64,000 nt of DNA from G963663315 sp965116335 (GCA_965116335.1 OZ220677.1:620001-684000), one strand, 5' to 3'; counted from the first letter of the stretch, positions 16,988-27,193 are shown. Numbers and translations: made by a program. The notes: generated by a model from the sequence alone, not told the origin.

Positions 16988-19252
16988 ATGAAAAGAATGT
17001 TATTTAACGCAACCCATGCGGAAGAGCTTCGGGTTGCCATTGTCGATGGACAAAAACTGATTGACCTGGATATGGAAGCGGCAATCAGGACAGAAAAGAA
17101 AGGAAACATCTACAAGGGCATTATCACAAAAGTAGAACCAAGCCTCGAAGCCTGCTTTGTGGATTACGGCTCGGAAAGACAGGGATTCCTCCCGCTCAAG
17201 GAAATTTATCGGGGCTACTTCAAAAACCATGATTCCAGAACCCAGATTGCCAACGTCAAGATTGACTCCGTGATCCGGGAAGGACAGAAGATGATCGTTC
17301 AGGTCGATAAGGACGAACGCGGCACAAAAGGTGCGGCACTGACCACATTCATCAGTCTGGCCGGAAGATTTCTGGTATTCATGCCCAACAACCCGAAAGG
17401 TGGCGGAATCTCAAGAAGAATCGCCGGAGAAGAGCGCAGCGAACTGCGGGAAGTATTATCCCAGCTCAATGTAAGTGGCCAGCACGCATTGATCGCCCGT
17501 ACAGAAGGGATCGGCAGAAGCCAGGAAGAACTGCAATGGGATCTGGATTTTCTGGTAGGGCTTTGGGAAAACATCGAGCAGGCATCCTCGAATGCAAAAG
17601 CTCCCTTTTTGATCTATCAGGAGGGCAACCTGATCGTCCGCTCGATACGCGATCATCTATCCGGTGACATTGCCGAAGTCATTGTCGATGACCCGGAAAT
17701 CCATGAGCGGGCGGAACGCTTCATTACCCAGGTCATGCCCCATAACCTGAAGAAGCTCAAGCTGTATGATGACAGCGTCCCGCTTTTCTCCAGATACCAG
17801 ATTGACGGACAAATTGACTCCGCCTTCAATCGCATGGTCACCCTGCCTTCCGGCGGAACACTGTCGATTGACCATACGGAAGCGTTGATCTCGATAGATG
17901 TAAACTCGGCGCGGGCTACCAAAGGATCGGATATCGAGGAAACCGCATTGAATACCAATCTCGAGGCAGTTGAGGAAATCGCCCGACAGCTTCGGCTTCG
18001 GGATATAGGCGGACTGGTCGTGATTGACCTGATTGACATGTCAATCAGCAAGAACCAGAAGATGGTCGAAAGCAGACTGAAGGGTGCCTTGAAGGCAGAC
18101 CGCGCACGAGTTCAGGTTGGGCATATATCCCGTTTCGGGTTACTCGAAATGTCCCGACAAAGATTACGCTCATCAATCAGCGACACCAACTACCAGGTCT
18201 GTCCGAGATGCGATGGAATGGGCACTATCCGCAATGTGGTATCGGCATCTTTGAATTTGCTGCGGCTCATCGAGGACGAAGCGCTCAAGGAAAACACCGA
18301 AGCGATTCAGGTATTTTTACCGCTTGACATGGCGACTTACCTGTTGAATGAGAAACGCCATGAACTGTATCAACTCGAGGCAAGGCTCGCATCCCGCACC
18401 ATTATCGTGCCGACTGCCGAGCTCAGCAGCCCGCACTTCCAAATCAAACGACTCCGCTCCGACGAACTCGATGATTTGGCGGATATAGCCAGCTTCCGAC
18501 AAAAAATGAGTGTTGAGAACAAAAGCAAGGCGCCTTCGAGCAGAGCCAAAGCCGCGAAATCAGCAACGCCTCATGTTCAACTTGATCAGGTTACGCCGCC
18601 ACCTTTCGACCCCCCTGCATCCCCTGCAGAAGCGCAGACGGAACAGGGCAAACCCGGATTGCTCCCCCGACTGATCCGCTCTCTGTTCAAAAAAGAGGAG
18701 AGCGGAGAGACAACCCGATCAACCGAATCCCCTGACAAACAGGCAGCGACCGAACGTCGGAAACAGACCAGAAGTACCCGTTCCGATGGTCGCGGAAGAG
18801 ACAGAAGCCGGACTCGAACCAAAGAGGCGGGCAAAAGCGAAGACAATCGTGAAAAACGCGCGGACAGGAACAGTGGCAATCAGCGCAGCAGAGCGAAGCC
18901 GCAACCGAAAAACCCACGAGCGAAAAGAGCCAGCGCAACGCCCCAATCGGATCAGAATACCCGTCGCACCGGAACCGGGAGAGCCGGGGCCAGCAGACAG
19001 AAGCAGCGCAGCCCGCAAAATCCCAACCACTCCGTCAAAAGCGAGGCAACGCCTGAGACAACGTCCGCAACAACCGCCCAGAAGCGGCCACCCCGACCGA
19101 GGTCCAACAAACCACGCGCAACTTCACCCGCATCAGCAAACAGCAACTACGGGCGAAAACGCGCCAATCAACCGCCCCATCCCGGCCCGATCATCACACA
19201 GGGAGACATTCCACCCGACCTCCCGGACGACATCGGCAACCGCAAAGACTGA
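16988..19252 (+). CDS. rne: Ribonuclease E
   Basis: A 754-residue single-strand endoribonuclease that starts mRNA decay and processes rRNA and tRNA. Start ATG 16988 (MKRMLFNATHAEELRVAIVD) matches the family. It has an S1 RNA-binding domain (about 36-119), then the DNase I-like catalytic domain with IDVNSAR (D303) and VVIDLIDM (D346), and the zinc-link CPRC at 404-407; these positions coincide with E. coli numbering. From about residue 510 the protein becomes low-complexity, arginine/lysine/serine-rich and probably disordered, the usual degradosome scaffold and RNA-binding tail, but shorter than the E. coli one (1061 in total). It ends 5 bp before convergent thioesterase DNA. Confidence 0.96.
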   Translation: MKRMLFNATHAEELRVAIVDGQKLIDLDMEAAIRTEKKGNIYKGIITKVEPSLEACFVDYGSERQGFLPLKEIYRGYFKNHDSRTQIANVKIDSVIREGQKMIVQVDKDERGTKGAALTTFISLAGRFLVFMPNNPKGGGISRRIAGEERSELREVLSQLNVSGQHALIARTEGIGRSQEELQWDLDFLVGLWENIEQASSNAKAPFLIYQEGNLIVRSIRDHLSGDIAEVIVDDPEIHERAERFITQVMPHNLKKLKLYDDSVPLFSRYQIDGQIDSAFNRMVTLPSGGTLSIDHTEALISIDVNSARATKGSDIEETALNTNLEAVEEIARQLRLRDIGGLVVIDLIDMSISKNQKMVESRLKGALKADRARVQVGHISRFGLLEMSRQRLRSSISDTNYQVCPRCDGMGTIRNVVSASLNLLRLIEDEALKENTEAIQVFLPLDMATYLLNEKRHELYQLEARLASRTIIVPTAELSSPHFQIKRLRSDELDDLADIASFRQKMSVENKSKAPSSRAKAAKSATPHVQLDQVTPPPFDPPASPAEAQTEQGKPGLLPRLIRSLFKKEESGETTRSTESPDKQAATERRKQTRSTRSDGRGRDRSRTRTKEAGKSEDNREKRADRNSGNQRSRAKPQPKNPRAKRASATPQSDQNTRRTGTGRAGASRQKQRSPQNPNHSVKSEATPETTSATTAQKRPPRPRSNKPRATSPASANSNYGRKRANQPPHPGPIITQGDIPPDLPDDIGNRKD

Positions 19253-19257
19253 ATATC

Positions 19258-19719
19258 TCACTCTGGTTTTTTGTACAGGCTGATCGCTCGCCCCACCCAA
19301 TCCGGCCGCTCTGTAATTTCGGCCTGCTTCAGCATGGCCTGTACCGGCTCCGGCATCGGCAGGGTCCGGCCCTGCCGGGTATCGTAATGCAGGATCATGA
19401 ATTCAGCAGTGGCGCGAACCGTCCCGTCCACGATCATCTGATGGGCAAACCAGATTTTCTTCGCGTCAGAACCCAGAATCAGGGTTTCAATCTCCAGTAA
19501 CGCCGGTTGCCTGACTTCATTCAGATAACGCAAGTGAGTCTCCACCGTATACAGCGCACAGCCGGTTCTCTTGAAATAATCCACCCCCAGCAGGAAATGA
19601 TCCTGCATCCGCCAGGTTGTATTGCTGAATGGAACCAGATAATACGCCTCATTCAGATGTCCATACGCATCCAGCCAGTCATCCTGCAAGGGTTCCGAGT
19701 GAAACTTGAAAGATGTCAT
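19258..19719 (-). CDS. Hotdog-fold acyl-CoA thioesterase
   Basis: A 153-residue single hotdog domain of the 4-hydroxybenzoyl-CoA/YbgC-like type. The catalytic-site style motif WLDAYGHLNEAYYL (D followed by GHxN) lies near residue 16, and ETHLRYLNEVRQPALLEIET forms the central strand region. The closest resemblance I recognise is to thioesterases tied to carnitine/betaine metabolism (betainyl-CoA thioesterase type), but the substrate cannot be read from sequence. The ATG overlaps the stop of the 5-oxoprolinase gene (TAATG), so the two are coupled, which may mean a common pathway. Confidence 0.8.
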   Translation of the reverse strand: MTSFKFHSEPLQDDWLDAYGHLNEAYYLVPFSNTTWRMQDHFLLGVDYFKRTGCALYTVETHLRYLNEVRQPALLEIETLILGSDAKKIWFAHQMIVDGTVRATAEFMILHYDTRQGRTLPMPEPVQAMLKQAEITERPDWVGRAISLYKKPE

Positions 19720-22700
19720 TACTTCCTCACCTCGTTCTGGCTGTCACAACCATAGCCGCCACCTCCCGGAGTTTCAATCACTACAACATCTCCCGCCTCC
19801 AGATTAATCTGATCGGTTCCGCCTAATCGAGTTTGTGAACCGTCCGCATGAATGACACGGTTTGCTCCGGGTTTTCCGGGCTGCCCTCCATTCAGTCCAT
19901 AAGGTGGCACTTTCCGATGGCCGGAAATGATATTGGCAATCACACTCTGCAGAAAACGCACTTTTCTGACTACTCCGTCACCACCACGATACTTGCCCTT
20001 GCCACCAGAACCCGCACGAATCGCAAATGACTCCAGAATGACCGGGAATCTCCACTCAAGTACTTCCGGGTCGGTCAGTCTGGAGTTGGTCATGTGGGTA
20101 TGCACGGCATCGGCTCCAGCATAACCCGCACCCGCACCCGCGCCTCCGCAGATGGTTTCATAATACTGGTAGCGATCATTACCCCAGATAAAATTATTCA
20201 TCGTACCCTGAGCGGCGGCAACGGCCTTCACGGCACCGAACAGGGTATCGACCAGATACTGTGACGTTTCCACATTACCCGCGATCACCGCAGCGGGGTA
20301 GCGCGGGCTAATCATCGAGTCATCAGGAATAATAACCTCCATCGGTTTCAGGCAGCCTTCATTCAACGGAATCTGATCATCCACCAGGCACCGGAAAACG
20401 TAGAGCACGGCAGCCAGAGCCACCGCAGTCGGCGCATTGAAATTGCCCGGATGCCGGGGGCTGGTTCCGGTGAAATCCACTACCGCCTTGCGGTTTGCCC
20501 GGTCTACCCTGATTTTCACCGAAATCTGGTGACCATCATCCATTTTATAGGTAAAATCCCCGTCCTCCATGACCCCGAGCAAACGGCGAACAGACTCCTC
20601 GGCGTTATCCTGGACATGCTTCATGTAAGCGTGAACCGTCTCGATGCCATAATGCCCGGTCATCCTGAGCAGTTCCCTGACCCCCTTCTCACAAGCCGCC
20701 AGTTGCGCCTTGAAATCGGCGATGTTCATTTCCGGGTTGCGGGCGGGCCAGGCGCCGTCGGTCAACAAGTCGTATATCTCCTGTTCCAGAAACCGATCGT
20801 CTTCAACCAGTTTCACATTATCGATCACCACCCCCTCCTGCTCGATACTGGTCGAATCGGCTGGCGCCGAGCCGGGAGTTGTACCGCCGATGTCCGCATG
20901 GTGCCCGCGTGAGGCGACATAAAACAGAATCCGCTCCTCATCAGCAAACACCGGCTTGATAATCGTCACATCCGGTAAATGCGTACCGCCATTGTAAGGC
21001 GCGTTCAATATGTAGGCATCACCGGGACGAATATTGCCAGCCCTTTCCCGTATGACGGTCTTGATACTCTCTCCCATAGAGCCGAGATGCACCGGCATGT
21101 GAGGCGCATTGGCGACCAACGCTCCGGCCTCATCAAAAATAGCGCATGAGAAATCGAGTCGCTCTTTGATGTTGACCGATGCCGCTGTATTTTCCAGCAC
21201 AAAACCCATCTGCTCCGCGATGGACATGAACAGATTGTTGAATATCTCCAGCATGACCGGGTCCACCTGCGTACCGATGGCCTTGACCTCCGCGCGTTCC
21301 CGGTAACGCTCAAGAATCAGATTATTGTCCGGCTTCAACACTGCCCGCCAGCCCGGCTCAACCACGATGGTTGCAGTCGAATCAAGCACCACCGCCGGCC
21401 CGTTGATCGCCTGCTCCACAATCAGCGAGGCTCTCTGGTAAAACGGCGTATCGAGCCATTGGTCCGCCATGTAGCATTTGCGGGTCGCGTCCGGTTTTGC
21501 GGTCGCTTGTGAGCCATTGCCCCGATTAACCGGGTTTTCGATCTTTGATGGTCTGGCTGCGGACACCACTTCCACCTGAATCGACTCTACGATCAATGGC
21601 TTGTCCGCCGAGACAAAGCCGAAACGCATCTGATGAACCCGCTCAAATCGAGCCCGCACCTCATCCAGTCCACCATGCGGCACAATCAGAGTCGTATCCG
21701 ATCCCTGATAACGTATATGCAACAATCGGTTGAACTTAAGGCTTGCACATGGATCCCCCTGCTGTTTCAGTTCCACAATGCCGCTGTCCTGTAATTGATC
21801 CAGCCGCTCACCCAACTCATGGATCAACGCCTGTTCCAGCACAGCCTCAACCGCCTGCTGTCGGTCGGCCACCGTATCCGCCAGCCCCATTCCGTAAGCG
21901 GACAAGACTCCGGCGAATGGATGTACCAGTATGGTCTTGCATGCCAGAGCGTCCGCCACCAGACAGGCGTGTTGTCCACCGGCTCCGCCAAAGCAGCATA
22001 GCGTGTAGTCAGATACGTCGTAACCCCTTTGCACGGAGATTTTCTTGATCGCGTTGGCCATGTTTTCGACCGCTATCGACAGGAATCCGGCGGCCACGGA
22101 TTCTGGGCTGCGCTGGTCTCCAGCCTGCTCCCGGATTCGATCCGCCAACTCTTTGAATCCCTCATCCACCCGCTCCGTGTCCAGTGGCAGGTTCGCGTTC
22201 TCGCCGAACACATTAGGGAACAGGTCGGGCTGCAACTTGCCAAGCATGACATTGCAATCCGTGATCGCCAGCGGGCCACCGTTACGATAGCAGGCCGGAC
22301 CCGGATTGGCGCCCGCCGAATCCGGCCCCACCCGGAAGCGCGCTCCGTCAAAATGAAGGATCGAGCCTCCTCCGGCAGCCACGGTATGAATCAGCATCAT
22401 CGGGGCACGTAATCGAACACCCGCGACACGGGTTTCAAACGCTTTCTCGAACTCCCCGTTATAGTGGCTGACATCAGTGGACGTGCCGCCCATATCGAAC
22501 CCGATCACCTTATCTATGTTGATCGCCTCACTGACCCGCGCCATACCGACCACGCCGCCCGCCGGTCCCGAAAGAATAGCGTCTTTGCCTTGAAAAAATC
22601 TGGCGTCAGTCAGCCCGCCGTTGGATTGCATGAACATGAGCTTGCCGTTGTGTCGCTCAAACCCGTCCAACTCCGCCTCGACCTGATTGACATAACGCCG

Positions 22701-23357
22701 CAGGATCGGCGACAGGTAAGCATCCACCACAGTAGTATCGCCACGTGGTACGAACTTCATCAATGGACTAACCTGATGACTGACCGAAACCTGGGTATAA
22801 CCTATCTCCTGAGCCAACTCCTGTAAAATAAGCTCATGCTGGTGATAGCGGTAACCGTGCATCAGCACGATGGCAACACACCGAAACCCCTCATCGAAGT
22901 ATCGTTGCATATCCGCTCTCGCCTGCTCCCGATCCAGCTCAATCAGGACCGCGCCGTGAGCGTCCATTCGTTCTTCAACCTCCAGCACGTCACGATAGAG
23001 CATCTCCGGCAACTGGATATTCAGCGCAAACAGATCGGGGCGAGTCTGGTAACCGATTCGCAACTGATCCCTGAATCCGCGAGTAGTAACCAGCAGCGTG
23101 TCTGGACCCTGCCTCTCCAGCAGGGCATTGGTCGCGACCGTGGTTCCCATCTTGATGGCCGCAATGCGGCTGGTATCGAGTCGGTCGGAGTGCTTCACCC
23201 CCAGAATGTCGCGGATACCCTGAATCGCCGCATCCCGATACTGCCCCGGATTCTCCGATAACAGTTTATGCGTAATCACACATCCATCAGGCTGCCGGGC
23301 AACAATATCGGTAAACGTACCCCCCCGATCAATCCAGAACTCCCACTTACCTTGCAT
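19719..23357 (-). CDS. 5-oxoprolinase (HyuA-HyuB fusion)
   Basis: A 1212-residue protein combining the hydantoinase A domain (about 1-690, with the acetate-kinase-like DRGGTFTD phosphate motif at the start and DMGGTSTDVSHY) and the hydantoinase B domain (about 695-1212, with PHMPVHLGSMGESI, GDAYILNAPYNGGTHLPD and RGHHADIGGTTPGS). This is the architecture of ATP-dependent 5-oxoprolinase, which opens pyroglutamate to glutamate in glutathione turnover. gshB lies 1.5 kb upstream on the same strand, which suits that role. Split hydantoinase subunits acting on hydantoins are an alternative, but the fused form and length favour oxoprolinase. Confidence 0.9.
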   Translation of the reverse strand: MQGKWEFWIDRGGTFTDIVARQPDGCVITHKLLSENPGQYRDAAIQGIRDILGVKHSDRLDTSRIAAIKMGTTVATNALLERQGPDTLLVTTRGFRDQLRIGYQTRPDLFALNIQLPEMLYRDVLEVEERMDAHGAVLIELDREQARADMQRYFDEGFRCVAIVLMHGYRYHQHELILQELAQEIGYTQVSVSHQVSPLMKFVPRGDTTVVDAYLSPILRRYVNQVEAELDGFERHNGKLMFMQSNGGLTDARFFQGKDAILSGPAGGVVGMARVSEAINIDKVIGFDMGGTSTDVSHYNGEFEKAFETRVAGVRLRAPMMLIHTVAAGGGSILHFDGARFRVGPDSAGANPGPACYRNGGPLAITDCNVMLGKLQPDLFPNVFGENANLPLDTERVDEGFKELADRIREQAGDQRSPESVAAGFLSIAVENMANAIKKISVQRGYDVSDYTLCCFGGAGGQHACLVADALACKTILVHPFAGVLSAYGMGLADTVADRQQAVEAVLEQALIHELGERLDQLQDSGIVELKQQGDPCASLKFNRLLHIRYQGSDTTLIVPHGGLDEVRARFERVHQMRFGFVSADKPLIVESIQVEVVSAARPSKIENPVNRGNGSQATAKPDATRKCYMADQWLDTPFYQRASLIVEQAINGPAVVLDSTATIVVEPGWRAVLKPDNNLILERYRERAEVKAIGTQVDPVMLEIFNNLFMSIAEQMGFVLENTAASVNIKERLDFSCAIFDEAGALVANAPHMPVHLGSMGESIKTVIRERAGNIRPGDAYILNAPYNGGTHLPDVTIIKPVFADEERILFYVASRGHHADIGGTTPGSAPADSTSIEQEGVVIDNVKLVEDDRFLEQEIYDLLTDGAWPARNPEMNIADFKAQLAACEKGVRELLRMTGHYGIETVHAYMKHVQDNAEESVRRLLGVMEDGDFTYKMDDGHQISVKIRVDRANRKAVVDFTGTSPRHPGNFNAPTAVALAAVLYVFRCLVDDQIPLNEGCLKPMEVIIPDDSMISPRYPAAVIAGNVETSQYLVDTLFGAVKAVAAAQGTMNNFIWGNDRYQYYETICGGAGAGAGYAGADAVHTHMTNSRLTDPEVLEWRFPVILESFAIRAGSGGKGKYRGGDGVVRKVRFLQSVIANIISGHRKVPPYGLNGGQPGKPGANRVIHADGSQTRLGGTDQINLEAGDVVVIETPGGGGYGCDSQNEVRK

Positions 23358-23380
23358 TCGCCTACCGGGAACCTGTATTT

Positions 23381-23554
23381 TTATTCGTTTGTCTTCTGGA
23401 CAAATCCCTCAAATAGTCCTTCCAGTCGCGCCATCCGCTCACGCAAATTGGCAATATCGTGGTGTATGCCCCGAAGCATTCCGTACATGAACGCACAAAT
23501 CGTAACAACGGTAACCAGCGCGGTAAGAATAATGTTAATTGTTTCCGGGGTCAT
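23381..23554 (-). CDS. 57-residue single-pass membrane protein, unknown function
   Basis: A short gene with a strong ribosome site (AGGAAA six bases before ATG 23554) in the gap between 5-oxoprolinase and gmhA. The product begins MTPETINIILTALVTVVTIC, one membrane helix to about residue 27, followed by a charged heptad-like stretch (HHDIANLRERMARLEGLFEGF) that should form a short amphipathic helix or coiled coil. I recognise no named family; the layout resembles small membrane-anchored coiled-coil proteins often seen as hypothetical genes. It is 23 bp upstream of the 5-oxoprolinase start and may be cotranscribed with it. Function unknown. Confidence 0.7.
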   Translation of the reverse strand: MTPETINIILTALVTVVTICAFMYGMLRGIHHDIANLRERMARLEGLFEGFVQKTNE

Positions 23555-23652
23555 ATTGTTTCCTGTTTTTGTGAAATTTCGTTCATATCGGATACCGATT
23601 CTAACAGACTATCATGCAGAGTCGGGTTATTTACACTCATAATAAAGAGCGG

Positions 23653-24243
23653 CTATTCATAATTTTCAGGGAAAAACGAGCGTTCTATCAATTCGATCAG
23701 GATATGCAGTATCTTGATGTGCAGTTCCTGGATTTTGTCCGCATACGGATAATCTATTGTCTGGATATCGACCGTGGCGAGCCTGCCCAATGGAGAATCC
23801 CCGCGCCCGGTCAAACTGACCACTACAATACCCCGTGATTGGGCAAATTCCGCGGCCTTGATCACGTTGGCGCTCTGCCCGCTGGTACTGATCGCGACCA
23901 GCACGTCTCCCGGTTTCGCCCTGGCCTCCAGATACCGGACAAACACCTGATCATAGCCGTAATCATTGGCGACACAGGACAGATGTCCGGGGTCACTGAT
24001 GGCGGTGGCTGCCAGGCCGGGACGGTCATTGCGGTAGCGTCCGGTCAATTCTTCGGCAAAGTGCATGGCATCGGACATCGAACCGCCATTGCCGCAGCTG
24101 TAAACCGCGTTGCCGTTGCCCAATGCGGTGATGATCAGTTCAGCGCCCTGTACAATAGACGCAACCCTGCTCTCATCACACAGGAAACTCTCCAGAGCCT
24201 GTTTTGATTCATTGAGTGAAACCAGAACCCGGTTTTTCATCAT
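23653..24243 (-). CDS. gmhA: Phosphoheptose isomerase
   Basis: A SIS-domain protein converting sedoheptulose 7-phosphate to D-glycero-D-manno-heptose 7-phosphate, the first step of LPS core heptose synthesis. Diagnostic segments are YSCGNGGSMSDAMHFAEEL, TGRYRNDRPG, AISDPGHLSCVANDYGYDQVF, STSGQSANVIKAAEFA and the C-terminal KIQELHIKILHILIELIE, all close to E. coli GmhA. DiaA is a related alternative but lacks this match around the DAMHFAEELTGRY region. The frame is open to 24285, inside gshB; ATG 24243, preceded by GGAAGCGGAA, gives a family-like N-terminus (196 residues). Confidence 0.92.
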   Translation of the reverse strand: MMKNRVLVSLNESKQALESFLCDESRVASIVQGAELIITALGNGNAVYSCGNGGSMSDAMHFAEELTGRYRNDRPGLAATAISDPGHLSCVANDYGYDQVFVRYLEARAKPGDVLVAISTSGQSANVIKAAEFAQSRGIVVVSLTGRGDSPLGRLATVDIQTIDYPYADKIQELHIKILHILIELIERSFFPENYE

Positions 24244-24281
24244 TTCCGCTTCCATTTTTTCAGCCTTCATTTTGCCATCTT

Positions 24282-25202
24282 TCACTTTTCCAGCGCCGAG
24301 ATTATTTGATGGTGGTAGTCAACCTGATCGAACCGGCTCATTTCCTGCAATCCGGTCGGGCTGGTCACATTCACTTCGATCAACTGGCCACCTATAATAT
24401 CTATTCCGGCAAAGAATATCCCCTGTTCGACCAGGCCGGGTTCAAGTGCCTCGCAGATTTCCAGGTCCCGGGCATCCAGCCGGGCCGGGTTGGCGGTTCC
24501 GCCCGCATCCATATTATTCAACTCGACCCCTTCGGCATGAACGCGCAAAATCGCACCCAGCGGTTTGCCATTGAGCAACAGGATTCTCTTGTCTCCCGCT
24601 ACCGCCGCCGGTAAATACTGCTGGACAATGACCGAGTGTCTGCCCGCATGGGTCGCTTCCCGTATTGCCGCAGGGTCGGTGCCGTGATCATAAAAAACGA
24701 TCCCCTTGCCGCCAAAGCCATCTATCGGTTTGACCGTTACCCGGCCAAATTCCGCAGCCATAGCCTGAATCACATCGACCTCAGCGGTCACCCGGGTTGG
24801 CGGAGTGAAATCGGGGAAAAACAGTGCGGCCAGCTTCTCATTCCAGTTCCGTATCCCTTCAGGCCGGTTCAATACCCGGGTATTGGCCGACAGGTGGTCC
24901 AGCATCAACGTGGTATAGAAATACCTGCGGTCGAATGGGGGGTCGGTTCTGACCCAGACCGCGTCCATCTGTGACAGGGAGACCGATTCCTGTCCTGAAA
25001 TCATGAAGGGCCGCTCCATATCGTCCACAACATCCACCCAGGTCACGGTCGCTTTCAGGTCGTCATGATCCAGCCAGAGTTGCCGTTGATCGAGGTGGCA
25101 AACCCGGTGCCCAAGATCGGAACAGGCCAGCATCAGGAAATAACTGGTGTCCTTCCAGGGTTTTACGGATTCCAGCGCATCCATGATAAAAGCGTGCTTC
25201 AT
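24282..25202 (-). CDS. gshB: Glutathione synthetase
   Basis: ATP-grasp ligase joining gamma-glutamylcysteine and glycine. Family motifs are visible: DAVWVRTDPPFDRRYFYTT, NRPEGIRNWNEKL, TVKPIDGFGGKGIVF (ATP-binding loop), QQYLPAAVAGDKRILLL and EVNVTSPTGLQEM. The ATG at 25202 (MKHAFIMDALESVKPWKDTS) gives the normal start with the substrate-binding domain; the frame open to 25286 overlaps prpE and was rejected. 306 residues. It is 16 bp downstream of prpE. Confidence 0.96.
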   Translation of the reverse strand: MKHAFIMDALESVKPWKDTSYFLMLACSDLGHRVCHLDQRQLWLDHDDLKATVTWVDVVDDMERPFMISGQESVSLSQMDAVWVRTDPPFDRRYFYTTLMLDHLSANTRVLNRPEGIRNWNEKLAALFFPDFTPPTRVTAEVDVIQAMAAEFGRVTVKPIDGFGGKGIVFYDHGTDPAAIREATHAGRHSVIVQQYLPAAVAGDKRILLLNGKPLGAILRVHAEGVELNNMDAGGTANPARLDARDLEICEALEPGLVEQGIFFAGIDIIGGQLIEVNVTSPTGLQEMSRFDQVDYHHQIISALEK

Positions 25203-25218
25203 GTCGTAATCCGGGTTC

Positions 25219-27120
25219 TCAGCCTTGCGCGTATCCCAGCGATTGCAGGTTTCGCGTAATCTCATCCAGTATCGCCGGGTCATCAATGGTGGCTGGCATT
25301 CTCCACGGAGTGTTATCCGCTATTTTCTTCATGGTTCCGCGCAGGATTTTGCCGGATCGGGTTTTCGGCAGACGTTTGACCACAGCAATCAATTTGAATG
25401 CGGCGACCGGGCCGATCCTGTCGCGTACCAGCTGGATACATTCGTCAGCAATATCCGCATGATCACGCTCCACTCCCGAGCTGAGCGCCACCAGACCGAG
25501 TGGCAACTCGCCCTTCAAGGCATCGTTTACGCCCATCACCGCACACTCGGCTACATCCGGGTGAGAGGCCAGGACTTCCTCAATCGCCCCGGTAGACAGT
25601 CGATGCCCGGCGACATTGATCACATCATCAGTACGCGACATCACATAGACATAACCCTCCTCATCAATATAACCCGCGTCTCCGGTCTCATAATATCCCT
25701 CGAAGGTGGTCATATAAGAGTCCAGATAACGTTGCCCGGCATCCCACAGAGTCGGGAAAGTACCCGGAGGCAACGGTAATTCAACCACTAATGAGCCAAT
25801 ATCACCCGTATCAACTTCCCGCCCGGCATCGTCCAGCGCATTCAACCGCCATCCGGGAACCGGGCGGCCAGCCGAACCCTGCTTGACCGGAAGCGCCTCA
25901 AGCCCCAGGCAGTTCGCGCAGATTGACCAGCCGGTTTCGGTCTGCCACCAGTGATCAATAACCGGTACCCCCAGCTTCTCCTTTGCCCAGTTGAGTGTAT
26001 CCGGGTCGGTGCGCTCACCGGCCAGAAACAGTGACTGCAAGCAGGAAATATCATACTGGCCTATATGATCGCCATTGGGGTCCTCTTTCCTGATTGCGCG
26101 GAATGCGGTCGGCGCGGTAAACAGAACCTTTACATTGTGCTCACTGATCACCCGCCAGAAAACCCCGGCGTCCGGTGTTCCCACCGGCTTGCCTTCATAA
26201 ACGATAGTCGTATTGCCATTGAACAACGGCGCATAAACAATGTAGGAATGTCCAACTACCCAGCCCACATCCGAGGCCGCCCAGTAAACATCTCCGGGCT
26301 CGGCGTTATAAATGCTTTTCATGGACCATTTCAGGGAGACGATCCCACCTCCCGTATCCCGCACCACCCCCTTTGGCTGTCCGGTAGTGCCTGAAGTGTA
26401 GAGGATATAAAGCGGGTCGGTCGCCGCCACCGGGACACAATCTGCATCTTCTGATTTCTCGACCGCCTCTCGCCAGTCCACATCGCGACCTTCGATCAGG
26501 GCCGCACGGGCCTGAGGGCGCTGCATGATGATGCAATGTCCGGGTTTGTGTTCTGATAATTCAATCGCCTGATCCAGCAATGGCTTGTACTCGATAGTCC
26601 GGCCCGGTTCCAGGCCACAGGAAGCCGACACGATCACCTTTGGCTGGCAGTCATCAATACGTACCGCCAGTTCATTCGAAGCGAACCCGCCAAACACAAC
26701 CGAATGAACCGCGCCGATTCTGGCGCAGGCCAGCATACTGATAACCGCCTCCGGGATCATCGGCATATACAGGATAACCCGGTCTCCATATTCGACTCCA
26801 TGATCGCGCAATACGCCAGCGAAACGCGCCGCCCTGCCCCTTAATTCATGATACGTGATTTTCTGCTGGCTTGCGGTAATCGGGCTGTCATGGATGATGG
26901 CAAGCTGATCCCCTCTGCCCTGTTCAACATGCAGGTCAACCGCGTTGTAACAGACATTGGTCAGCCCCCCCGCAAACCAGCGGTAAAACGGCGCGTCGGA
27001 ATCATCCAGCACCTTGTCCCATTTTTTATACCAGTACACATTTTCCGCGATCCCGCCCCAGAACGCCTCAGGGTTTTCGTTCGCATCATCATAAATTTCA
27101 TCAAATCTCATATCACTCAT
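25219..27120 (-). CDS. prpE: Propionyl-CoA synthetase (AMP-forming)
   Basis: A 633-residue acyl-CoA synthetase of the ANL superfamily. The N-terminal pattern PFYRWFAGGLTNVCYNAVD and the total length fit the PrpE/ACSS3 branch better than Acs (about 650, different N-terminus). Core motifs: LYTSGTTGQPKGVVR (phosphate loop), DHWWQTETGWSI, YYETGDAGYIDEEGYVYVMSRTDDVINVAGHR (hinge) and the catalytic lysine in KTRSGKILR. It activates propionate, and possibly acetate or other short acids, with ATP and CoA. No 2-methylcitrate genes lie nearby, so the pathway it feeds is unclear. Confidence 0.9.
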   Translation of the reverse strand: MSDMRFDEIYDDANENPEAFWGGIAENVYWYKKWDKVLDDSDAPFYRWFAGGLTNVCYNAVDLHVEQGRGDQLAIIHDSPITASQQKITYHELRGRAARFAGVLRDHGVEYGDRVILYMPMIPEAVISMLACARIGAVHSVVFGGFASNELAVRIDDCQPKVIVSASCGLEPGRTIEYKPLLDQAIELSEHKPGHCIIMQRPQARAALIEGRDVDWREAVEKSEDADCVPVAATDPLYILYTSGTTGQPKGVVRDTGGGIVSLKWSMKSIYNAEPGDVYWAASDVGWVVGHSYIVYAPLFNGNTTIVYEGKPVGTPDAGVFWRVISEHNVKVLFTAPTAFRAIRKEDPNGDHIGQYDISCLQSLFLAGERTDPDTLNWAKEKLGVPVIDHWWQTETGWSICANCLGLEALPVKQGSAGRPVPGWRLNALDDAGREVDTGDIGSLVVELPLPPGTFPTLWDAGQRYLDSYMTTFEGYYETGDAGYIDEEGYVYVMSRTDDVINVAGHRLSTGAIEEVLASHPDVAECAVMGVNDALKGELPLGLVALSSGVERDHADIADECIQLVRDRIGPVAAFKLIAVVKRLPKTRSGKILRGTMKKIADNTPWRMPATIDDPAILDEITRNLQSLGYAQG

Positions 27121-27193
27121 CCACTCAAAAGACTATCTTGTGTCCGCTCAGAACCAGCTATTGTACCTGCTCCCCCCGCCCCCGTCATCGCAT

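Noticed and set aside
16408..17109. A 233-codon minus-strand open frame upstream of and overlapping rne
   Set aside because: No recognisable domain, runs antisense through the conserved first 40 codons of rne, and composition looks like complement of coding and leader DNA.
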